The position numbers and the translations under genes were made by a program. A stretch of 64,000 bases of DNA, taken from the NCBI GenBank assembly GCA_022794035.1, contig JAAWDX010000010.1, forward strand, positions 62,001-126,000. Reading direction: 5' to 3'. The stretch comes from Lachnospiraceae bacterium. Its GTDB lineage: Bacteria > Bacillota > Clostridia > Lachnospirales > Bianqueaceae. The number at the start of each line of letters is the position of its first letter. Position 1 is the first letter of the stretch. The notes beneath the pieces are model-generated. The model ran no database searches, had not been told where the DNA came from, and was given only the letters and a program-made list of their open reading frames with translations. Shown in pieces: positions 35,284 through 44,073 of this stretch.

Positions 35284-36609
35284 ATGAATGTGACATCGGT
35301 AAAACTTATGGAAGATCGCTGCGTTGGCTGTACAACGTGTATCAAACGATGTCCTACCGAAGCGATCCGCGTGCGGGGAGGCCGGGCGCATATCATCAAA
35401 GGGCGCTGTATCGACTGCGGCATCTGCATGCAGGTGTGCAAGCACAAAGCCAAGGTGGCGGTGACAAAGAAGCTGGACGAGATTTTGGAAAGCCCCTACA
35501 AGCTCAAAATCGCGCTGCCGCCGCCGTCTTTATACAGTCAGTTTGAGGGCAACCGCAATGTAAACCGGATCCTGACAGCGCTGCGCCGGATCGGGTTCGA
35601 CGAGGTGGTTGGCGTGGCGATGGGGGCGGAAGTGATCACAGCCGCAACCCGGGAATACATTCGCGAGCATCCGCGCAGCGAGGAGGAGGGCCCTTGGATT
35701 TCCTCGGCATGTCCGGCGATTGTACGACTGATTCAAAACAGGTTCCCTTCGCTGATCGACAACATACTGCCCCTGATTTCGCCCATGGAAACAGCTGCGC
35801 GCATTGCGCGTAAGGCCTTTATTGAAAAGGGATATAAAGATGAAGAGATCGGCGTATTTTTCATTACGCCCTGTCCGGCAAAGGCGACAGAGGTAGCGCA
35901 TCCCAGCATGGTGGAAAAGTCAGCCGTGACGGACACCGTGGCGCTGAATGAAATTTTTTATAAAATCCGTCCGATTATCAAAAGCATTCAGGGCGAGGAC
36001 ATCGAGGTGCTGCAGCTGAGCGGCCAGGAGGGTATCCGCTGGGCGCATATTGGCGGCGAAAGCGAAAATCTGGGGCTTAAGGATGTGCTTTCGGTTGACG
36101 GCATCGACAATGTGATCGAGATTATGGACCGGCTGGAAAACGGCGTTATCCAGCGCGTGGATTTCATCGAGGCCAACGCCTGCACCGGCGGCTGTCTGGG
36201 CGGGCCCATGGCTGTGGAAAATCCGTTCAGTGCAGAGACGCGCATGAAAAAGGTGCTGCGCCGCAATGAAAACCCCTGCTACAACAAAGAGATCCTCGGC
36301 ATCAGGGTGCCGGTGGAGGCCGAAAAGGAGTTGGAGGAGCTCGACAACATGCAGTTCAGCTCCGACATGCAGGAGGCATGGCGCATGATGCAGGAGCGCG
36401 ATCAGCTCAACGAGCGCCTGCCGCAGATCGACTGCGGCGCCTGTGGCTCGCCGTCCTGTCTGGCCTTTGCGACAGATGTGGTCAAGGGCAAGGTGCAGGT
36501 GGAGGACTGCATTTTCCTGCTGCGCCAGCGAGTGAAAGAGGTGGCAGAGGAGATGGTAGCCCTGTCAGGCAAAATGCCGCCCAGCATTAAACAAAAGGAT
36601 GAAGAATAA
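35284..36609 (+). CDS. Sensory-type [FeFe] hydrogenase (HydS-like)
   Basis: 441 aa. Two N-terminal 4Fe-4S motifs (CVGCTTCIKRCP and CIDCGICMQVCK) precede an H-cluster domain and a C-terminal Fe-S motif (CGACGSPSC) of the PF04060 kind. H-cluster ligands persist in SSACPAI (Cys143), TPCPAKATE and ACTGGCLGG. The catalytic proton-shuttling Cys that precedes Cys143 in bifurcating enzymes is Ala142 here, as in putative sensory hydrogenases. It probably senses H2 rather than turning it over quickly. Embedded between two DRTGG/ATPase pairs. Confidence 0.9.
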   Translation: MNVTSVKLMEDRCVGCTTCIKRCPTEAIRVRGGRAHIIKGRCIDCGICMQVCKHKAKVAVTKKLDEILESPYKLKIALPPPSLYSQFEGNRNVNRILTALRRIGFDEVVGVAMGAEVITAATREYIREHPRSEEEGPWISSACPAIVRLIQNRFPSLIDNILPLISPMETAARIARKAFIEKGYKDEEIGVFFITPCPAKATEVAHPSMVEKSAVTDTVALNEIFYKIRPIIKSIQGEDIEVLQLSGQEGIRWAHIGGESENLGLKDVLSVDGIDNVIEIMDRLENGVIQRVDFIEANACTGGCLGGPMAVENPFSAETRMKKVLRRNENPCYNKEILGIRVPVEAEKELEELDNMQFSSDMQEAWRMMQERDQLNERLPQIDCGACGSPSCLAFATDVVKGKVQVEDCIFLLRQRVKEVAEEMVALSGKMPPSIKQKDEE

Positions 36610-36642
36610 AAGCGCCGCCAAGCGGCAAAAGGAGGAAAAACA

Positions 36643-36975
36643 ATGGTTGTACGCGATCTATTGGAGCTCGATGAGCTTACGCTGATTCAGGAGGGCGACA
36701 TGGAGGCCGAGGTCAGCGGCGGATATATGGGCGATCTTTTGAGTGTTGTGATGGGAGAGGCGCAGGAGGGGCAGGTCTGGATCACGATTCAGAGCCATGT
36801 CAATATTGTAGCTGTGGCATCGCTTAAAGGAGTGCCGGCCATTATCATCGCCCATGGCTATGAGCCGGATGAGGAGACATGCAAAACGGCGGAGGAAGAG
36901 GGCATTGCGCTGTTAGGCACCAAGCTGGATCCCTTCTCTATTGCCAAAAAGCTGATTCTGGAGAAAAATCTATGA
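36643..36975 (+). CDS. DRTGG-domain protein (second copy)
   Basis: 110 aa, paralogous in layout to the protein at 34501: GGYMGDLLSVVMGEAQEGQVW, then HVNIVAVASLKGVPAIIIAHG and a GIALLGTKLDPF end. AAAGGAGGAAAAACA precedes it. The stop overlaps the start of the next ATPase gene. Confidence 0.85.
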   Translation: MVVRDLLELDELTLIQEGDMEAEVSGGYMGDLLSVVMGEAQEGQVWITIQSHVNIVAVASLKGVPAIIIAHGYEPDEETCKTAEEEGIALLGTKLDPFSIAKKLILEKNL

Positions 36976-37538
36976 TGAAGGAGCTGGCGCTGCATGTGCT
37001 GGATATCGGAGAAAACAGCGTGCGGGGCGAAGGAAAAAATATTGAGATCCTCATCTGCGAGGATGAGAAAGAAAACCGGCTTATGATCCGGATTGAGGAT
37101 GATGGCCGCGGGATTGCGCCGGATATGCTGAAAACGATCCGCAATCCGTTTACCACCAGCCGCACGATGCGCAAGGTGGGCCTAGGGATTCCATTTTTAA
37201 ATGATACCTGCCTGATGTGCGGCGGACGGCTGGATATTGACAGTGAGGTCGGCAAAGGAACGACGGTGACGGCGCAGATGGAGCTGGATCATATCGACAG
37301 GCCTCCGCTTGGCGATATGCCCTCTACGCTGATGACGCTGTTTTCCTCTCATCCGGAAATCGCGTTTACCTATCGCTATCAGCACCGGGGAAAGGAAGCG
37401 GAGGAGCTGCAGGAATTTGCGGTGAGCACGCCAGAGCTGAACGAGATCCTGGAAGGGGTTCCGCTGAGTACGCCCAGTGTGTATCTGTGGGTAAAGGAAT
37501 TTATCCGGGAAAATATGGAAGAGATCCGGCAAATGTGA
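36972..37538 (+). CDS. HATPase_c ATP-binding protein (kinase-like)
   Basis: 188 aa. N-box LHVLDIGENSVRGEGKNIEI, G1 box IEDDGRGIAPDML and G2 box RKVGLGIPFLND show a histidine-kinase-like ATPase domain, without a dimerisation/His-phosphoacceptor domain. After residue 120 the sequence continues with a short unclassified region. The start is the ATG overlapping the previous stop (ATGATG at 36972). It repeats the DRTGG-then-ATPase pairing seen upstream. Confidence 0.87.
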   Translation: MMKELALHVLDIGENSVRGEGKNIEILICEDEKENRLMIRIEDDGRGIAPDMLKTIRNPFTTSRTMRKVGLGIPFLNDTCLMCGGRLDIDSEVGKGTTVTAQMELDHIDRPPLGDMPSTLMTLFSSHPEIAFTYRYQHRGKEAEELQEFAVSTPELNEILEGVPLSTPSVYLWVKEFIRENMEEIRQM

Positions 37539-37587
37539 CTTAAATAATAAGGAAAGCAAGCTTATTAAAAACATCTTGAAAAGCTTA

Positions 37588-37616
37588 TTTACTTTTTGAG
37601 GATAGTTTGTTATACT
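37588..37616 (+). promoter_or_regulatory. Promoter before the PHP gene
   Basis: TTTACT (37588-37593), 17 bp and TATACT (37611-37616). It could drive the PHP gene and hydCBA independently of the sensory operon. A near-repeat of AAGCTTATT lies just upstream. Confidence 0.5.
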
Positions 37617-37668
37617 ATTATCAATGGAGTCATGTTATATTTTACATGGAGGAAAAGAGGAGAAATTC

Positions 37669-38382
37669 ATGAAGATCATTTGTGATTTACATATGCATTC
37701 CGCTCTTTCGCCCTGTGCGCTGAATGAGATGACTCCTAATAATATGGTCAACATGGCGCTGCTTCAAGAGCTGACGGCGATTGCGGTCACCGATCACAAT
37801 TCCTGCCGCAATGCGGAGATGGTGATGAAGGTGGCGCAGGGGACGGGTCTGGTAGTGGTGCCTGGTTTAGAAGTGCAGACAAGAGAAGAGGTTCATGTGG
37901 TCACACTGTTCCAGAAGCTGGAGGATGCACTTGCCATGCAGGAGGAGGTCTATGCGGCGCTGCCTGCGATGAAGGCACCGGCCAAGGTGCGGGAAAAGCA
38001 GCAGCTGCTGGATGATGAGGATGAGATCATCGGGTATGAAGAAAAGATGCTCAGTATGTCTTGTGATATGAGTCTTGAGAAGGTGGCGGCAAGAGCCGCA
38101 GCCAATCATGGACTGGCCATTCCGGCGCATATCGACCGCAAGAGCTGCAGTGTGCTTTCTAATTTGGGATTTATTCCAACCGATCTTCATTTTCCGACCC
38201 TGGAGCTTTCCATGTATGCAGAGAAGGAAAGCTACGAAAAAAAATATGCGCAGGAGTATCGTTTGATCACGGCCTCGGATGCGCATGAGCTTGGCCTGAT
38301 CGGTATGGCTCCCAGCGAGCTGGAGGTCGAGAGCGTTTCCGCTCACGGAATCCTGCAGGCACTGAGTCAGAGCCTATTGTAA
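37669..38382 (+). CDS. PHP-domain phosphoesterase
   Basis: 237 aa. Metal-binding motifs DLHMHSALSP, VTDHNSCRN, the Glu in VPGLEVQTREEVHVV, IPAHIDRKS and SDAHELG make a complete PHP active site. AGAGGAGAAATTC precedes the ATG at 37669; the earlier in-frame ATG at 37624 has no such site. PHP proteins hydrolyse phosphoesters. This type commonly sits beside hydrogenase genes in Clostridia, role unknown. Confidence 0.9.
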   Translation: MKIICDLHMHSALSPCALNEMTPNNMVNMALLQELTAIAVTDHNSCRNAEMVMKVAQGTGLVVVPGLEVQTREEVHVVTLFQKLEDALAMQEEVYAALPAMKAPAKVREKQQLLDDEDEIIGYEEKMLSMSCDMSLEKVAARAAANHGLAIPAHIDRKSCSVLSNLGFIPTDLHFPTLELSMYAEKESYEKKYAQEYRLITASDAHELGLIGMAPSELEVESVSAHGILQALSQSLL

Positions 38383-38434
38383 CAAAGTTTTCCGGCGCAA
38401 GCCGGCAACAACATATCTTAGGAGGTAATGTGAT

Positions 38435-38920
38435 ATGGCATGTAATTGTGCTAACGGCGCGGACAAAGAAAAATATGCAGAGCTTGATGCGTTTATTGCG
38501 TCTTTGCCCAGCACCCATGGTGAATTGATCCGTGTGCTGCATACGGCTCAAGGAATTTTCGGCTATTTGCCGAAGGAGGTTCAGATTTATGTAGCGCAGA
38601 AGCTGAATGTTCCGGTATCCAAAGTATACGGCGTGGTAAGCTTCTATTCTTTCTTTACGATGAAGCCCAAAGGAGAGTATGATATTTCTGTCTGTATGGG
38701 TACGGCCTGCTATGTGCGTGGTGCAGAAAGCGTTTTGGAAGAGCTGAAAAAGCGTCTGGGCATCGACATCGGCGGTACGACGGCGGATGGCAAGTTCTCT
38801 TTGAGAACGCTGCGCTGCGTAGGTGCCTGCGGCCTGGCTCCCGTTGTGATGATCGGAGACAAGGTGTATGGCCGTGTGACTCCCGATATGGTAGAAGGAA
38901 TTTTGGCTGAGTGCCAGTAA
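38435..38920 (+). CDS. hydC: HydC: NuoE-like subunit of bifurcating hydrogenase
   Basis: 161 aa, thioredoxin-like [2Fe-2S] protein of the NuoE family. Four ligands are visible in VCMGTACYVRGAE and LRCVGACGLAP. It begins with a short extra segment rich in Cys (MACNCANG). TTAGGAGGTAATGTGAT gives a strong start. In HydABC it carries electrons between NADH-FMN and the hydrogenase subunit. Confidence 0.94.
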   Translation: MACNCANGADKEKYAELDAFIASLPSTHGELIRVLHTAQGIFGYLPKEVQIYVAQKLNVPVSKVYGVVSFYSFFTMKPKGEYDISVCMGTACYVRGAESVLEELKKRLGIDIGGTTADGKFSLRTLRCVGACGLAPVVMIGDKVYGRVTPDMVEGILAECQ

Positions 38921-38935
38921 ATAAGGAGAGCAAAA

Positions 38936-39331
38936 ATGGCTAAGATTAAATCATTGGAAGAGCTGAAAAAGATCAAAGAGCAGGCACAAAACACGGTTTC
39001 GCTGCGCGTAAAGGGCGACAACATTGAAAACCTGATTCAGATTCGCGTGGCAATGGCTACCTGCGGAATTGCTGCCGGCGCACGTGAGACGATGGATGAG
39101 TTCATCAAGGTGCTGCAGGAAGAAAAGATTGAAAATGCCGTTGTGACGCAGACTGGCTGCATGGGATACTGCTATGCAGAGCCCACGATCGAGCTGACCA
39201 TGCCCGGCAAGGAGCCTGTTGTATATGGTCATGTGGATAGAGCAAAGGTACATGAGATCGTAGAAAAGGGTATCAAGAACGGCGAGATGCTGGACGGCAT
39301 CATTCCCGTGACGCATAATACCGTTGAATAA
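38936..39331 (+). CDS. (2Fe-2S) ferredoxin-like protein of the hyd operon
   Basis: 131 aa. Ligand pairs are visible in MATCGIAAGA and TGCMGYCYAEP, as in the short thioredoxin-like [2Fe-2S] domain at the N-terminus of NuoF/HydB. A helical lead of about 35 residues precedes it. It lies between hydC and hydB, spaced for co-translation, so it is probably an accessory electron carrier. This extra gene is typical of clostridial hyd operons. Confidence 0.88.
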   Translation: MAKIKSLEELKKIKEQAQNTVSLRVKGDNIENLIQIRVAMATCGIAAGARETMDEFIKVLQEEKIENAVVTQTGCMGYCYAEPTIELTMPGKEPVVYGHVDRAKVHEIVEKGIKNGEMLDGIIPVTHNTVE

Positions 39332-39362
39332 GCTGAAAGTTTTCATATTTTAGGAGGATATT

Positions 39363-41156
39363 ATGGCAGATTATAAGTTTCATATCCTGGTCTGTGGCGG
39401 TACCGGATGTCTGTCTTCCAATTCCCGTCAGATTGCCGAGAATTTGAAGGATGCCGTGAAGGCAGCGGGCATGGCCGATGAAGTGAAGGTGCTTCAGACC
39501 GGTTGTTTTGGTTTTTGTGAGAAAGGGCCGATCGTTAAGATTCTTCCCGACAATACCTTCTATACGCAGGTAGCCCCGGAGGATGCAAATGAGATCGTAG
39601 CAGAACATATTATAAAAGGACGTAAGGTAAATCGTCTTTTGTATGTGGATCCTGAGAATGAAAAGCATATTTCTGATGCAAAGCATATGGACTTCTATAA
39701 GAAGCAGATGCGTATTGCACTGAGAAACTGCGGCTTCATCGATCCGGAAAATATTGAAGAGTACATTGGCCGTGACGGATATCAGGCACTGGCAAAGTGC
39801 TTGACCGAGCTGACGCCTGAGCAGGTTATTGAAGAGGTTAAAAAGTCTGGCCTTCGCGGACGCGGCGGCGCAGGTTTCCCCACTGGTATGAAATGGCAGT
39901 TTGCCCGCGGCTATCAGGGTGATGAGAAATATGTTGTATGTAATGCCGATGAGGGTGACCCGGGTGCATTCATGGATCGTTCCATTTTGGAGGGCGACCC
40001 GAACAGCATCATTGAGGCAATGGCGATCTGCGGTTATGCGATCGGCGCCTCTCAGGGCCGTGTATACATCCGTGCAGAGTATCCGCTGGCGATTCAGCGT
40101 CTGGAGACAGCGATTGGGCAGGCCCGCGAATACGGACTCTTGGGTGAGAACATACTAGGAACAGATTTTTCCTTTGATATTCAGCTTTGCTTCGGCGCCG
40201 GCGCGTTCGTATGCGGCGAGGAGACAGCTTTGATTCATTCTATGGAAGGAAATCGAGGCGAGCCCACAACGAAGCCTCCGTTCCCGGCTGAGAGCGGTTT
40301 TTGGGGCAAGCCTACCAATGTAAATAACGTAGAGACCTTTGCCAATGTGCCGGTTATTTTCTTAAAGGGCGCAGATTGGTTTAACAAGATTGGTACCGAG
40401 AAGAGCAAAGGTACAAAGGTGTTTGCTCTGGCTGGTAAGATCAATAACGTAGGTCTGATCGAGGTACCCATGGGTACGACCCTGCGTGAAGTTATCTATG
40501 ATATCGGTGGCGGCATTAAAAACGGCAAGAAGTTTAAAGCAGCACAGACAGGCGGTCCTTCCGGTGGATGTCTGACGGAGAAGGATCTGGATACGCCGAT
40601 CGATTTTGATAATCTGGTTGCTAAGGGTTCCATGATGGGCTCCGGCGGTCTGATTGTTATGGATGAAGACGACTGTATGCCGGCAGTGGCCCGCTTCTAT
40701 CTGGAGTTTACCGAGGAGGAGTCCTGCGGTAAGTGTACACCCTGCCGTGTAGGCACCAAGCGTCTGACAGAGCTTTTGAAGGATATCACCAGCGGCAAGG
40801 GAACGATGGAGCATATTGCTGAGCTAAAGAGAATTTCTCAGGTGATCAAGGATACCGCTCTGTGTGGCCTGGGTCAGTCTGCTCCTAATCCGGTTCTTTC
40901 TACGCTGGCTCACTTTGAAGATGAATATATTGCGCATGTAAAAGATCATACCTGCCCGGCTGGTAAATGTACGGCGCTGCTGAAGTTCTCGATCAATCCG
41001 GATGTATGTAAGGGATGTACCCTGTGTGCCAGAAAGTGTCCGGTGGGCGCTATCTCCGGCGAAGTGCGCAAGCCTCATACAATCGATCAGGCTAAATGTA
41101 TCAAGTGCGGCGCTTGTATGGATAACTGTAAGTTTAACGCTATTTCTAAAAATTAA
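39363..41156 (+). CDS. hydB: HydB: NuoF-like NADH/FMN subunit
   Basis: 597 aa. Domains in order: N-terminal thioredoxin-like [2Fe-2S] (CGGTGCLSS and TGCFGFCEKGP); NADH/FMN binding (GLRGRGGAGFPTG and CNADEGDPGAFMDR); a SLBB segment; a 4Fe-4S motif ESCGKCTPCRVGTKRL; and two C-terminal ferredoxin clusters (CKGCTLCARKCP and CIKCGACMDNCK). This is the site where NADH and ferredoxin electrons are confurcated. Preceded by TTTTAGGAGGATATT. Confidence 0.95.
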   Translation: MADYKFHILVCGGTGCLSSNSRQIAENLKDAVKAAGMADEVKVLQTGCFGFCEKGPIVKILPDNTFYTQVAPEDANEIVAEHIIKGRKVNRLLYVDPENEKHISDAKHMDFYKKQMRIALRNCGFIDPENIEEYIGRDGYQALAKCLTELTPEQVIEEVKKSGLRGRGGAGFPTGMKWQFARGYQGDEKYVVCNADEGDPGAFMDRSILEGDPNSIIEAMAICGYAIGASQGRVYIRAEYPLAIQRLETAIGQAREYGLLGENILGTDFSFDIQLCFGAGAFVCGEETALIHSMEGNRGEPTTKPPFPAESGFWGKPTNVNNVETFANVPVIFLKGADWFNKIGTEKSKGTKVFALAGKINNVGLIEVPMGTTLREVIYDIGGGIKNGKKFKAAQTGGPSGGCLTEKDLDTPIDFDNLVAKGSMMGSGGLIVMDEDDCMPAVARFYLEFTEEESCGKCTPCRVGTKRLTELLKDITSGKGTMEHIAELKRISQVIKDTALCGLGQSAPNPVLSTLAHFEDEYIAHVKDHTCPAGKCTALLKFSINPDVCKGCTLCARKCPVGAISGEVRKPHTIDQAKCIKCGACMDNCKFNAISKN

Positions 41157-41176
41157 GGAAGGAGTGAAGAGAAGCT

Positions 41177-42955
41177 ATGTCTAACATGATCAATGTTACC
41201 ATCGATGGACTGGAGACACAGGTTGAGGCCGGCAGCACGATTCTGCAGGCAGCTGAACAGGTTGGCGTCCATATTCCTACACTGTGTTATCTGGATCTTC
41301 ACGAAATTGGTATTGAAAATAAACCGGCATCCTGCCGTGTCTGTGTTGTAGAAGTAGTTGGCCGCCGCAATCTGGCGCCTGCCTGTGCAACACCTGTATC
41401 GGAGGGTATGGTTGTTAAAACCAATACGCCTAAGGTGCTGGAGTCTCGCAAAACCGTTCTGGAGCTGATGCTTTCCGATCATCCAAAGGATTGCTTAACC
41501 TGTGCAAAATCTGGACAGTGTGAGCTGCAGGCCTTGGCAGAGTCCATGGGCATCCGTAAGGTGCGTGTGACTGGTACGGCTATGTCAACCTATCAGAAGG
41601 ATGAGACGTCTCCTTCTATCGTACGTGATCAGGATAAATGTATTATGTGCCGCCGCTGCGAAACTGTTTGTAATCAGATTCAGAGTGTGGGCGCTCTGTC
41701 TGCTGTAAACCGTGGATTTAATGCAGTGGTTTCTACGGCCTTTGAACTGCCGATCAATGAGACAGTTTGTACCTTCTGCGGTCAGTGTATTCAGGTATGT
41801 CCGGTAGGGGCGCTGACAGAGAAGAGCAATATCGATCAGGTGATCGAGGCTCTGGGTGACCCGGATAAAACAGTCATCGTCAATACGGCGCCGGCTGTAC
41901 GTGCTGCGCTGGGCGAAGAGTTCGGCGTAGAGCCCGGCTACAGCGTAACAGGCCAGATGGTCGCTGCGCTGCGCAGAATCGGTTTTGATTATGTATTTGA
42001 TACTGATTTTGCAGCCGATCTGACTATTATGGAAGAGGGGCATGAGCTGATCGAGCGTTTGAATAAGTTCCTGAAAGGGGAGCCTGTAGCGATGCCGATG
42101 ATCACCTCCTGCTGTCCGGCTTGGATCAACTTCATCGAGACGCAGTTCCCTGAGCTGCAGGATCTGCCGTCCAGCGCTAAATCTCCGATGGAGATGTTCG
42201 GCGCTATGGCTAAGTCCTATTTCGCACAGAAGAAAGGAATCGATCCGGAGGATCTGGTAGTTGTATCTGTAATGCCCTGTACGGCAAAGAAATTTGAAGC
42301 ACAGCGCGATGAGATGAACACCAACGGTACCTCCCGTAAGGATATCGATATCTCGATCACAACACGTGAGCTGGCAGAATTGATTAAGCAGATGAATATC
42401 GATTTGGTTGAGCTTGAAGAAGAAGACTTTGACGATCCGCTTGGCGAGTCCACTGGCGCAGCCGTTATTTTCGGAAAGACCGGCGGTGTTATGGAAGCAG
42501 CGCTGCGTACCGCTTATGAAGTGGTGACAGGCAAAGAGCTTGGCAATGTCGAATTTGAGGACGTGCGCAACATCAACTATGGTATGAAGGTTGCTCATAT
42601 TCCGGTAGGCGATATTACGCTCAATGTAGCGATTGCCAGCGGACTTGGCAATGCGCGCGCAATCATGGAGGAGATCAAGGCAGGCAATCCGAACAATCTC
42701 CACTTTATCGAGATTATGGCTTGCCCTGGCGGCTGCGTCAATGGCGGCGGTCAGCCTCATCACTTTGGCGATCTGAGCATTATTCAGGATCGTCAGGCAG
42801 CGCTTTGTGAAGAAGATGAGAATAAGACCATCCGTAAGTCTCATGAGAATCCTTCTATCAAGAAGATCTATGAGGAGTTCTTAGGTGAGCCCGGTTCTCA
42901 TAAGGCACATGAGTATCTGCATACGCCTGCTCATGTTTTCAGAGAAAAAGTCTGA
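41177..42955 (+). CDS. hydA: HydA: bifurcating [FeFe] hydrogenase catalytic subunit
   Basis: 592 aa. It has an N-terminal [2Fe-2S] domain (PASCRVCVVEV), a His-Cys cluster (HPKDCLTCAKSGQCELQ), two 4Fe-4S clusters (CIMCRRCETVCN and CTFCGQCIQVCP) and the H-cluster motifs TSCCPAW (Cys312 and Cys313), MPCTAKKFE and MACPGGCVNGGGQP. All catalytic residues are intact, so it should evolve H2. It fits the NADH-linked group A hydrogenases. Maturation genes hydE, F and G are not in the window. Confidence 0.96.
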   Translation: MSNMINVTIDGLETQVEAGSTILQAAEQVGVHIPTLCYLDLHEIGIENKPASCRVCVVEVVGRRNLAPACATPVSEGMVVKTNTPKVLESRKTVLELMLSDHPKDCLTCAKSGQCELQALAESMGIRKVRVTGTAMSTYQKDETSPSIVRDQDKCIMCRRCETVCNQIQSVGALSAVNRGFNAVVSTAFELPINETVCTFCGQCIQVCPVGALTEKSNIDQVIEALGDPDKTVIVNTAPAVRAALGEEFGVEPGYSVTGQMVAALRRIGFDYVFDTDFAADLTIMEEGHELIERLNKFLKGEPVAMPMITSCCPAWINFIETQFPELQDLPSSAKSPMEMFGAMAKSYFAQKKGIDPEDLVVVSVMPCTAKKFEAQRDEMNTNGTSRKDIDISITTRELAELIKQMNIDLVELEEEDFDDPLGESTGAAVIFGKTGGVMEAALRTAYEVVTGKELGNVEFEDVRNINYGMKVAHIPVGDITLNVAIASGLGNARAIMEEIKAGNPNNLHFIEIMACPGGCVNGGGQPHHFGDLSIIQDRQAALCEEDENKTIRKSHENPSIKKIYEEFLGEPGSHKAHEYLHTPAHVFREKV

Positions 42956-42971
42956 GACTGCTTTAAATAAA

Positions 42972-43015
42972 AAATACGGCTTTGGGATGAGCTTCCCAAG
43001 GCCGTATTTATTTTG
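42972..43015 (+). terminator. Terminator of the hyd operon
   Basis: AAATACGGC-TTGGG pairs with CCCAA-GCCGTATTT, followed by ATTTTG. Confidence 0.9.
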
Positions 43016-43125
43016 TCTTTTCTGTAAAAAGTCACTAAGTTTTATCTAGGTTTTTGATTTGTTCATACTTTGTTCATTTTTATGTATTATACTTGAAAAA
43101 AATGATTTTTTAGGAGGAGTATCTC

Positions 43126-44073
43126 TTGATAGAAGTAAAAAATCTAACAAAGCGGTATGGAGATCATCTGGCACTGGATGATATCTCTTTTACTGTAGAA
43201 GACGGAGAGATTGTTGGCTTCTTAGGACCGAACGGAGCCGGCAAATCGACGACGATGAACATTATTACCGGATATCTCTCCTCTACCGAAGGACAGATTT
43301 TGGTGGATGGGGTGGATGTGCTGGAAAATCCGTTGGAGGCCAAGCAAAAAATTGGATATTTGCCGGAGATACCGCCGCTATATGTGGATATGACGGTAGA
43401 AGAATACTTGGCGTTTGTCTGTGATCTGAAGCATATTCCGATTGCTAAAAAGACAGAGACCATTGATCAGGTCAGTAAGCTAGCCAAGGTACAGGATGTA
43501 AAAGGCCGTCTGATCCGTAATCTTTCTAAAGGATACCGGCAGCGTGTCGGTTTGGCGCAGGCACTTGTGGGCAATCCAGAGGTACTCATTCTGGACGAGC
43601 CTACAGTGGGTCTTGATCCTAAGCAGATCATAGAGGTTCGGGATCTGATTAAAAACCTAAGCAAGAAACATACAATTTTATTAAGCTCACATATTCTGCA
43701 GGAAGTGCAGGCAGTCTGCGATAAGCTTGTGATTATCAATCACGGGCGTATTGTCGCCATCGACACGCCGGATGCCCTATCTAAAAATATTTTGCAGATT
43801 AACAAGCTGGAGCTGCGGATAAAAGGATCTAAAAATGATATCCTGAAGGGCATTAAAGCGATTGAAGGCGTAAGACAAGCTGAAATCCTCAGAATACGCG
43901 AAGAAGGAACGGTTGATATCAATGTGGAGACAGAAGAGGAAGTGGACGTCAGAGAACCTATTTTCCGTTTCTGCAGTGAAAGCGGATATCCGATTCTGAT
44001 GATGAAAACAGAGGAGATCAATCTGGAAGATATCTTCCTGCAGGTAACCGGAGAAAGAGAGGCCAGAAGATAA
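43126..44073 (+). CDS. ABC transporter ATP-binding protein (GldA-like)
   Basis: 315 aa, starting with TTG at 43126 after TAGGAGGAG. Walker A GPNGAGKST, signature LSKGYRQRVGLAQAL and Walker B LILDEPTVGLDP are intact; about 90 extra C-terminal residues form the regulatory extension of ABC-2 exporters. It belongs to an operon with a permease, a GldG-like protein and a DUF4340 protein, each gene overlapping or closely spaced. The exporter's cargo is unknown. Confidence 0.94.
   Translation: MIEVKNLTKRYGDHLALDDISFTVEDGEIVGFLGPNGAGKSTTMNIITGYLSSTEGQILVDGVDVLENPLEAKQKIGYLPEIPPLYVDMTVEEYLAFVCDLKHIPIAKKTETIDQVSKLAKVQDVKGRLIRNLSKGYRQRVGLAQALVGNPEVLILDEPTVGLDPKQIIEVRDLIKNLSKKHTILLSSHILQEVQAVCDKLVIINHGRIVAIDTPDALSKNILQINKLELRIKGSKNDILKGIKAIEGVRQAEILRIREEGTVDINVETEEEVDVREPIFRFCSESGYPILMMKTEEINLEDIFLQVTGEREARR

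Noticed and set aside
41585..42844. A 419-codon open frame on the strand opposite hydA
   Set aside because: It mirrors a real gene with intact hydrogenase motifs, lacks a ribosome-binding site and shows no recognisable domain; it is a composition effect. Similar long frames opposite the mrp channel genes (for example 4015-4857) were dropped for the same reason.
38435..42955. hydC-B-A read as NADH dehydrogenase subunits E, F and G
   Set aside because: The G-like protein ends in complete H-cluster motifs and no other complex I genes are near.
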